Shown here: positions 6,318 through 11,507 of the stretch, piece by piece
Position numbering within the stretch: position 1 is the first letter of the stretch
How the letters are laid out: each line of letters opens with the position of its first letter
Source of the DNA: SOKG01 sp964502665
GTDB lineage: Bacteria > Chloroflexota > Dehalococcoidia > SZUA-161
NCBI GenBank assembly: GCA_964502665.1
Contig: CAZCXP010000059.1
Span: forward strand, 1-14,047
Reading direction: 5' to 3'
DNA: 14,047 nt
Notes under the pieces: model-generated
What the model was told of the DNA's origin: nothing
Databases searched by the model: none
What the model saw: the letters and a program-made list of their open reading frames with translations, nothing else
Program-made: the position numbers and the translations under genes

Positions 6318-8291
6318 ATGAAGGAGCATATGAGTAAGGACCGCGGATCGGACAGCGCAAGCTCCCTACCCACAGGCTCGCGCATTTGGCCATCAAAGCG
6401 CTATACCGAAATGCACCTCTACGCGCTGCAGGACCCTGAGAGATTCTGGGCCGAAGAGGCGCGGAAACTCGACTGGTATAAGACCTGGGATCGCGTTCTG
6501 GATTGGGACCCACCATATGCGCGGTGGTTTGTTGGAGGGAAGCTCAATGCCTGCTATCAGTGCGTTGACCGCCATGTGAAGACGTGGCGCAGGAGCAAGG
6601 TGGCGATCTACTGGGAGGGGGAAACCGGCGATACAAGGGTATTGAGCTATTCCACCCTTTTTCGGGAAGTCAACCGCTTTGCCTCAGTGTTGCGGAAGCT
6701 TGGGGTCAAAAAGGGGGATCGGGTCGCCATTTATCTTTCCATGATCCCCGAACTGCCTATTTTCATGCTGGCCTGCGCCCGAATTGGGGCTGTGCATACC
6801 GTGATATTCTCTGGATTCAGCGCCCATGCGATAGCAGACAGGGTCAACGATATCCAGGCGAAAGTTCTCATTACCGCTGATGGGGCATATCGCCGCGGCA
6901 AGATCCTGGCGCTCAAGGAGATAGCTGATGAGGCAGCGGGTCTCTGCCCCTCGGTGGAGAGGATAGTTGTGGTTAGCAGAACGGGGGAGAAGGTGCCTAT
7001 GAAACGGGGACGGGACTTCCGGCTTTCCTCCCTGCTCGATGAGGCGGACAAGATGGTGAAGCCGGAGCCGATGGAGTCTACTCATCCGCTATACATCCTC
7101 TATACCTCTGGGACCACGGGTAAGCCCAAGGGTGTAGTACATGGCACAGGTGGCTACCTTGTCTTCAACCACTCGGCATATAAATGGGTGTTCGATATAA
7201 GAGAGGAGTCGGTCTACTGGTGCACTGCCGATGTAGGATGGGTAACTGGCCATAGCTCCATAGTCTATGCCCCTCTCTCCCATGGTGCAGCCATGGTCCT
7301 GTACGACGGCGCTCCTGACTACCCCACGGTGGAACGTTGGTGGGACATCGTGGAGAAATACGGCGTCAGCATTTTCTACACTTCGCCGACGGCGATACGC
7401 ATGTTTATGCGCTATGGCGAAGAACGTCTTCTAGGGCATGACTTCTCAAGCCTTGAGCTTCTGGGCAGTGTCGGTGAGCCCATCAATCCCGAGGCCTGGC
7501 AATGGTATTACAAGAACATAGGTAAGGAGAGATGTCCCATCGTCGATACCTGGTGGCAGACGGAGACCGGGGGCACAATGCTATCCCCAACGCCAGGGAT
7601 TGAGCCTATACCGCTGAAACCGGGCTCGGCCACTTTCCCGCTGCCTGGGGTTGATGCCGCTGTAGTTGATGCCGACGGAAAGGAAGTTCCTGCGGGCCAG
7701 ACGGGGCTGCTGATAATAAAGAAGCCGTGGCCCGGTATGCTACTCGACATCTATGGAAACCCGCAGCGCTATAAGGATGCCTACTGGACACGCTTCCCCG
7801 GATCGTACTATACTGGCGACTTCGCCATGCGCGACGATGATGGCTATTTCTGGATTCTAGGCAGGGCTGACGAGGTGCTGAAGGTGGCGGGACATCGTAT
7901 CGGGACGGCGGAACTGGAAGACGCCGCTGTATCCCATCCCGCTGTGGCTGAAGCAGCGGTGGCGAGCAAGCCCGACCCTGTGAAGGGGGAGTCCATCGTT
8001 CTCTTTGTCACCCTGAAGGAAGATGCTTCGCCCTCATCCGAGTTGAGAAAAGAACTCGGTAAGCATATGCGCAACGTAATTGGGGCTATTGCCACCCCCG
8101 ATGAGATTCACTTCGTGGCGTCATTGCCCAAGACGAGGAGCGGCAAGATCATGCGCCGCGTGCTCAAAGCGGTATCCATGGGGCAAAGCCTGGGCGACCT
8201 GACCACTTTGGAGGACGAGGCGTCGGTGGAGGAGCTGAAGAAGGCCTACGAAAGCCTGAAGCAGGTCTCCGACGCGGACAAGGAGAGCTAA
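6318..8291 (+). CDS. acs: Acetyl-CoA synthetase (AMP-forming)
   Basis: The enzyme makes acetyl-CoA from acetate, ATP and CoA through acetyl-AMP (EC 6.2.1.1) in the cytoplasm. The 657 aa show the ANL-superfamily motifs: YTSGTTGKPKG (262-272), TWWQTETGG (411-419), YTGD (498-501), the hinge/A8 stretch GRADEVLKVAGHRIGTAELE (515-534) and the C-terminal PKTRSGKIMRR (604-614). K610 in the last motif is the catalytic lysine that is reversibly acylated in this family. The acyl pocket residues V309, T310, V385 and W413 correspond to the acetate-selecting Val-Thr-Val-Trp set of Salmonella Acs, so acetate is the likely substrate rather than propionate or longer acids. GGAGGG lies 7 nt before the ATG; a second ATG at 6330 also has an AAGGAG. 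It lies 32 bp after the radical SAM gene and is convergent with cooC. Confidence 0.95.
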   Translation: MKEHMSKDRGSDSASSLPTGSRIWPSKRYTEMHLYALQDPERFWAEEARKLDWYKTWDRVLDWDPPYARWFVGGKLNACYQCVDRHVKTWRRSKVAIYWEGETGDTRVLSYSTLFREVNRFASVLRKLGVKKGDRVAIYLSMIPELPIFMLACARIGAVHTVIFSGFSAHAIADRVNDIQAKVLITADGAYRRGKILALKEIADEAAGLCPSVERIVVVSRTGEKVPMKRGRDFRLSSLLDEADKMVKPEPMESTHPLYILYTSGTTGKPKGVVHGTGGYLVFNHSAYKWVFDIREESVYWCTADVGWVTGHSSIVYAPLSHGAAMVLYDGAPDYPTVERWWDIVEKYGVSIFYTSPTAIRMFMRYGEERLLGHDFSSLELLGSVGEPINPEAWQWYYKNIGKERCPIVDTWWQTETGGTMLSPTPGIEPIPLKPGSATFPLPGVDAAVVDADGKEVPAGQTGLLIIKKPWPGMLLDIYGNPQRYKDAYWTRFPGSYYTGDFAMRDDDGYFWILGRADEVLKVAGHRIGTAELEDAAVSHPAVAEAAVASKPDPVKGESIVLFVTLKEDASPSSELRKELGKHMRNVIGAIATPDEIHFVASLPKTRSGKIMRRVLKAVSMGQSLGDLTTLEDEASVEELKKAYESLKQVSDADKES

Positions 8292-8344
8292 AAAGCTGCC
8301 GCGCCGTTACCGGTATTGGTGTAAACCAGCTTGTGACTCCGCAT

Positions 8345-9106
8345 CTAGCAAGCTTTGTACCCTGCCTTCTCTAAGACTTCCTTAACCGACAAGGCAGCAG
8401 GTGAATCCTCGGGTAGTTCCAGCAGCGATTTGCCATCAAGGTTATACTGCTCAACCCTGGCATCGTAATCCATCCTACCGAGGTATGTTCCGCCATTACG
8501 CTGGATGCGTTTCTCCAGTTCGTCGTTGAACCTGTAGTTTGCCACCATATAGAGGTTCTGGTAGGTGATGCCTACTTCTCTGGTGAGTCTCTGTATCCTA
8601 TCCACGTTCTTCAAGGATTTCATAGACGGGTCCAGAATAATGAACAGGTCGTCTATTGCTGAGGTCACGTTTCTGTTGAGGTGCTCCAGCCCGGCCGGCG
8701 CATCTATCAGGGTATGGGCGTAGTTTTGAGCAAGCCGGGGGATGATCCCTCTAAGCAGATTGTTTGGGGCACAGTAACAGCCCTCGGTCCACTTCACCCC
8801 CAGTGATACCAGGTCGAACTCCTTTGACTCGTAGATGCACTCGGTGCTGAATAGATACTCTATTTTCTCAGGTATGGGCATGGCGCTCAGCTCTTCATAG
8901 CCCGCCTTTTTTTGAATATCGTAGAGAATGTCGAGAACCGTCCTCACGCCTTCCTTCTCCAGGTCTATTCCCAGCATGTCGGCCAGACTCTGGTCGGGAT
9001 CGATGTCAATAAGCAGCAACGGGCGAGCCAGGTATCTGGTAGCTAGAGCCGTGAAGGTCGTCTTCCCGGTACCGCCCCTGCCCGTAGATACGATTTTCCT
9101 TCCCAT
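8345..9106 (-). CDS. cooC: CooC-type nickel-insertion ATPase for CO dehydrogenase
   Basis: The 253-aa product belongs to the MinD/ParA-like P-loop ATPases of the CooC/AcsF type. These dimerise and help load nickel into carbon monoxide dehydrogenase or acetyl-CoA synthase. The deviant Walker A is GRGGTGKTT (9-17), Walker A' is DIDPDQSL (34-41), and the CooC hallmark CXC is C110-Y-C112 (GCYCAPNNLLR), which forms the metal site at the dimer interface. DAPAGLEHLNR (135-145) is also typical. Oddly, the signature lysine of the deviant Walker A (KGGxGK) is Arg10 here. An AAGGTGA site lies 6 nt before the ATG. It is the last gene of the minus-strand locus. CODH/ACS structural genes are not in the window. 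Assignment to CooC is good; which target enzyme it serves is inferred. Confidence 0.88.
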   Translation of the reverse strand: MGRKIVSTGRGGTGKTTFTALATRYLARPLLLIDIDPDQSLADMLGIDLEKEGVRTVLDILYDIQKKAGYEELSAMPIPEKIEYLFSTECIYESKEFDLVSLGVKWTEGCYCAPNNLLRGIIPRLAQNYAHTLIDAPAGLEHLNRNVTSAIDDLFIILDPSMKSLKNVDRIQRLTREVGITYQNLYMVANYRFNDELEKRIQRNGGTYLGRMDYDARVEQYNLDGKSLLELPEDSPAALSVKEVLEKAGYKAC

Positions 9107-9169
9107 GTAGCTTCACCTTCCCATTCTTTCACCGTAATCGTTCATCGTGATTGCTCGCCTCTATGCACG

Positions 9170-9412
9170 TTATGTCAACTGACTTGTTTCGGCTGATTTC
9201 TTGGCCCAAATACGGTACATCTTCTCTCCGCCCTCCTCGAAACACTTGAATCCTCTCGAATCTATTTCTTCCACCTCCACATTCTCCTCGCCGCACAGCT
9301 CTATGGTCTGGTCCAGCCAGTTTCGAAAGTGGGCCCCTCCCCCAAAGTAGACTTTTCTCCATATATCGCCTTTCTCGTCTACTCGCTCCGTGACCAGATT
9401 CTCCTCTGCCAT
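9170..9412 (-). CDS. Small conserved-looking protein of unknown function
   Basis: The frame encodes up to 94 aa from an ATG at 9454, but only the in-frame ATG at 9412 has a ribosome binding site (AGAGGA, 4 nt upstream), giving 80 aa. The product has a charged N-terminus followed by a compact segment with GGGAHFRNWLDQ, GEENVEVEEID and KCFEEGGEKMYRIWAKK. Two cysteines (IELCGE and FKCFEE) and a histidine could bind metal or a cluster, but I see no known motif. The Gly-rich and aromatic segments look like a real fold, not a shadow frame. It sits 63 bp before cooC and downstream of cooT, so a role in CO dehydrogenase maturation is possible but unproven. No family recognised. Confidence 0.7.
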   Translation of the reverse strand: MAEENLVTERVDEKGDIWRKVYFGGGAHFRNWLDQTIELCGEENVEVEEIDSRGFKCFEEGGEKMYRIWAKKSAETSQLT

Positions 9413-9511
9413 TCTTTCCTCTGGTCTATCTTCCTCAGTCACTTCTTTCTCCATCGGTGTTTTGGTAGGAGGATAGCGGGCGCCTCAATATACCAAATGT
9501 CATTTGTCCGT

Positions 9512-9578
9512 TGTCATTCCCGCGCAGGCGGGAATCCACATCCCCATCGTTTGGATTCCTGCTTCCGCAGGAATGACA
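9512..9578. repeat. 67-bp palindromic element (MITE-like)
   Basis: The element begins TGTCATTCC (9512-9520) and ends with its exact inverse GGAATGACA (9570-9578). It contains two internal hairpins: ATTCCCGC/GCGGGAAT (9516-9523 with 9528-9535) and ATTCCTGC/GCAGGAAT (9555-9562 with 9567-9574). GGAATCCA (9531-9538) and TGGATTCC (9552-9559) give a third pairing. The GTCATTCCCGCGCAGGCGGGAATCC type of sequence is a familiar dispersed element in many bacteria. It lies between cooT and the small unknown gene and may have inserted into a once-continuous operon. Confidence 0.8.
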
Positions 9579-9657
9579 GCAGGTGCGATGACAGACGAAG
9601 TCGCTGCAGAAAGCACTATGCTCATTCTCCGCGACCTAGATTCATTTTGCTGCAGAT

Positions 9658-9852
9658 TCATGTGTATGTCTTTTGTTCGATTATGAGCTTAGAGTTCATG
9701 AAATCTATCTCGTGTATCCTTCCCTGGAGGACCTTCTTATCCCCGAAAAGGGTCTCTAGCTCAACCTCATTGCCATCGATTCTCACATGGGCTATCTCTT
9801 GCAGGATTGGCTGATCGCTTTCCGTGCTTTGATAGGCGGCTGCAAGGCACAT
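9658..9852 (-). CDS. cooT: CooT-family small nickel-binding protein
   Basis: The 64-aa product begins MCLAAAYQ and continues as a small all-beta domain (RIDGNEVELETLFGDKKVLQGRIHEIDFMNSKLIIEQ). This matches the CooT family, known from the Rhodospirillum rubrum CO dehydrogenase operon as a nickel-binding homodimer in which Cys2 is the key ligand; Cys2 is present here and is the only cysteine. Length (family about 60-70 aa) and the MC start fit well. A strong GGAGGTG site lies 5 nt before the ATG. Its presence in the same minus-strand locus as cooC supports both calls. Recognition is from memory of the family pattern, not from a search. Confidence 0.8.
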   Translation of the reverse strand: MCLAAAYQSTESDQPILQEIAHVRIDGNEVELETLFGDKKVLQGRIHEIDFMNSKLIIEQKTYT

Positions 9853-9886
9853 TTTCCCACCTCCCTGGCTAAGAATTTGGGGTTGT

Positions 9887-9967
9887 CTAATTGGAGTTCG
9901 GCTTGGCTATTCCCCGGCCTCTTGTCCTCCTTATGGCGTCGAACCATCCCCGGGCATATCTGTTCAT
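9887..9967 (-). CDS. Tiny basic ORF (26 aa), candidate small protein
   Basis: The ATG at 9967 overlaps the stop of the 38-aa ORF in an ATGA junction and has a strong GGAGGAG site 6 nt upstream. The product begins MNRYARGWFDAIRRTRGRG and is Arg-rich and basic. The stop TAG (9889-9887) is 34 bp before the cooT ATG. The same 4-bp overlap is used between the three NADH-module genes of this locus, which suggests genuine translational coupling. There is no recognisable family. It could instead be the remnant of a longer gene, or a leader peptide for cooT. Confidence 0.4.
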   Translation of the reverse strand: MNRYARGWFDAIRRTRGRGIAKPNSN

Positions 9968-10080
9968 GAGTTTCTCCTCCGAATATGCTCCATGTACATC
10001 TTCCTCAGTTCCTTAATAGTTCCAGCTTCCCCCAGGCCTGGGAGTCTTCGAGCCTCGTCTATTTCTTCGATACTGGCCAT
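9964..10080 (-). CDS. Small ORF (38 aa), candidate small protein
   Basis: The frame opens with ATG at 10080, 40 bp after the thioredoxin stop, and ends TGA (9966-9964). It has a balanced, codon-like composition and a helix-prone sequence starting MASIEEIDEARRLPGLGEAG and ending in a basic MEHIRRRNS. The ribosome binding site is modest (AGGG, about 8 nt upstream). It is followed by the 26-aa ORF through an ATGA overlap. Together they fill the otherwise empty 268-bp gap between trxA and cooT. No family recognised; reality is supported by position, coupling and ribosome binding sites only. Confidence 0.42.
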   Translation of the reverse strand: MASIEEIDEARRLPGLGEAGTIKELRKMYMEHIRRRNS

Positions 10081-10120
10081 GTCTGTGTCCCTGGACGTTG
10101 TGCTGCGGCTCAAGCGTTGG

Positions 10121-10438
10121 CTAGAGCAACGCCTCGACCTTGGGCTGAATCATGCTCTCAGGAAGTGCGCCAAGGCTCTCGTCTACCACCTGTCCATCCT
10201 TGAAGAAGATTAGCAAGGGTATGCTCATAATCTGGTATTTCGTAGCTGTCTGAGGGTTTTCATCCACATTCAGCTTGCAGAACTTGACTTTGCCCTTGTA
10301 TTCCTCTGACAACTTCTCGGTTATTGGCGCGATCATACGGCACGGAGCACACCATGGTGCCCAGAAATCCACCACGGCGGGCAACTCAGATCTTAGGACC
10401 TCGTCTTCGAAGTTCTGGTCTGTGAGGTCTAGTACCAT
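10121..10438 (-). CDS. trxA: Thioredoxin
   Basis: The 105-aa product is a normal single-domain thioredoxin, a cytoplasmic dithiol reductant. The active site is W29-C30-A-P-C33, the buried aspartate is D24 (VVDFWAPWC) and the cis-proline is P74 (SIP). An additional Cys54 is present. A GAGGAGG site lies 5 nt before the ATG. It lies 24 bp after a divergent thioredoxin-like paralogue, to which it aligns without gaps across the active site (FEDEVLRSELP against FEDEVVKSELP). Position within the NADH-module locus suggests it exchanges electrons with enzymes of this cluster or protects them; no thioredoxin reductase gene is in the window. Confidence 0.92.
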   Translation of the reverse strand: MVLDLTDQNFEDEVLRSELPAVVDFWAPWCAPCRMIAPITEKLSEEYKGKVKFCKLNVDENPQTATKYQIMSIPLLIFFKDGQVVDESLGALPESMIQPKVEALL

Positions 10439-10462
10439 TGGGGCCTCCTCTTTTTTAGATAT

Positions 10463-10801
10463 CTACGAAGCGTGCTCGTTCTCTGCTATCAGCGCATTCA
10501 GCGTGTTTTTGAGATAGGCTTTGGATTGGAATCCCCCCAGCTTTTTCACGGGTTCACCGTGCCGGAGAAGAAGCACAGCGGGCAAAGGAAGGATATTGTA
10601 CCTTGCCGCCAGTTCAGGCTCCTCTTCGGCATCGATTCTGACGAACTTTATTCTTCCCTCGTACTCTTCAGTCAGGTAATCTGTGACCAAACACAGAGCA
10701 AAGCATGCCCCGCACCGGGAAGTCATGAAACACGCGAAAACCGGCAGCTCCGATTTCACTACCTCGTCCTCGAAATCTCGACCTGTCACCTGTATTATCA
10801 T
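10463..10801 (-). CDS. Divergent thioredoxin-fold protein with CGAC site
   Basis: The 112-aa product is clearly a paralogue of the adjacent thioredoxin, with CXXC at the same positions (C30-G-A-C33) and the cis-proline equivalent P74. The environment is remodelled: the tryptophan before the first cysteine is R29, the buried aspartate is C24, and a further C37 follows, giving four cysteines near the active site. This should shift the redox potential strongly and may even allow metal or cluster binding. The ribosome binding site AAGGAG overlaps the stop of the upstream HoxU-like gene, 6 nt before the ATG, indicating coupled translation. The partner is unknown. Confidence 0.85.
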   Translation of the reverse strand: MIIQVTGRDFEDEVVKSELPVFACFMTSRCGACFALCLVTDYLTEEYEGRIKFVRIDAEEEPELAARYNILPLPAVLLLRHGEPVKKLGGFQSKAYLKNTLNALIAENEHAS

Positions 10802-10811
10802 AGTACTCTCC

Positions 10812-11507
10812 TTATCTTCTTGCCGTTATCGCTTCTCCTTTGACATGACCTGTCTTGGCCCTGTTTTCATCTTTGAACGCTAGGGCTCCCACCGGGCACA
10901 CCGCAACGCAATCGCCGCAGCCCTCACAGCCGGACTCGGCAATGGGCCTGTCATTAAAGGTGGTGACCACACGCTTGAAGCCACGCCGGGCGAAGCCCAG
11001 CACTCCTATGCCCAGCCGCTCCCGGCATGCCCAAACGCACTTGCCGCAGAGCACGCACTTGTTGGGGTCGTAGGTAAAGAGCGGGCTGCTTGAATCTATG
11101 GGGAGTTCCCGCTCAATCTTTCTGAACCGTTTCGACTTCAGCTTTACCCGCAGGTGAGCGGCGATCTTCTGCAGCTCGCAGGCGCGATTGGCGGGACAGC
11201 GGGCGCAATCCACTGGATGGATGGCCAGAAGAAGCTCGAGAGCAGTGCGCGCCAGCCTTTGAGCTTTGGGGCCCTGAGTGTTCACCGTCATGCCCTCTTC
11301 CACAGTCTCGGTGCAGGCAGTGACGGGCCTGTTGCGGCCCTCGATCTCGACGAAGCAGAGACGGCAACCGGCGAAAGGTACCGATGCCTCGCGGATGGCG
11401 CACAGGTTGGGTATGTAGATGCCGTTGTCAAGGGCTGCCCAGAGCACCTTCTCACCCTTGCGAGCCTTTATCCTCTTGCCGTCTATCGTCAGCGAGACGC
11501 TGTTCAT
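10812..11507 (-). CDS. HoxU/NuoG-N-terminal-like iron-sulfur subunit
   Basis: The 231-aa product is an electron-wire subunit of NADH-linked oxidoreductases. It has an N-terminal [2Fe-2S] ferredoxin domain (C36, C48, C51, C65), a His-ligated [4Fe-4S] site H97-x3-C101-x2-C104-x5-C110 as in NuoG, and a two-cluster ferredoxin domain (C151, C154, C157, C161 and C194, C197, C200, C204). This is the architecture of HoxU and of the N-terminal third of NuoG or HydA. The molybdopterin or H-cluster catalytic domain is absent, and the protein ends naturally with a stop. Its ATG overlaps the NuoF-like stop by 4 bp (ATGA). It would pass electrons between the flavin subunit and an unknown partner. Confidence 0.92.
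   Translation of the reverse strand: MNSVSLTIDGKRIKARKGEKVLWAALDNGIYIPNLCAIREASVPFAGCRLCFVEIEGRNRPVTACTETVEEGMTVNTQGPKAQRLARTALELLLAIHPVDCARCPANRACELQKIAAHLRVKLKSKRFRKIERELPIDSSSPLFTYDPNKCVLCGKCVWACRERLGIGVLGFARRGFKRVVTTFNDRPIAESGCEGCGDCVAVCPVGALAFKDENRAKTGHVKGEAITARR

Noticed and set aside
8292..8344. Possible bidirectional terminator between acs and cooC
   Set aside because: Only a 6-bp pairing (AAGCTG with CAGCTT) with a 28-nt loop and at most four T residues; too weak to call.
9150..9178. Possible cooC promoter with a perfect TTGACA (minus strand, 9178-9173)
   Set aside because: With 17-bp spacing the -10 hexamer is AGCAAT, only 3 of 6 matches, so the -35 match alone is not enough.
9129..9362. 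77-aa minus-strand ORF overlapping the small gene next to cooC
   Set aside because: It is a different frame of the same strand; the 9170-9412 frame has the better start signal and a more protein-like sequence.
9504..9814. Plus-strand ORFs over the palindromic element and cooT
   Set aside because: They translate the repeat itself (typical SRAGGNPHPHR- or IPAQAGIH-type artefacts) and run antisense to cooT, which has a strong ribosome binding site.
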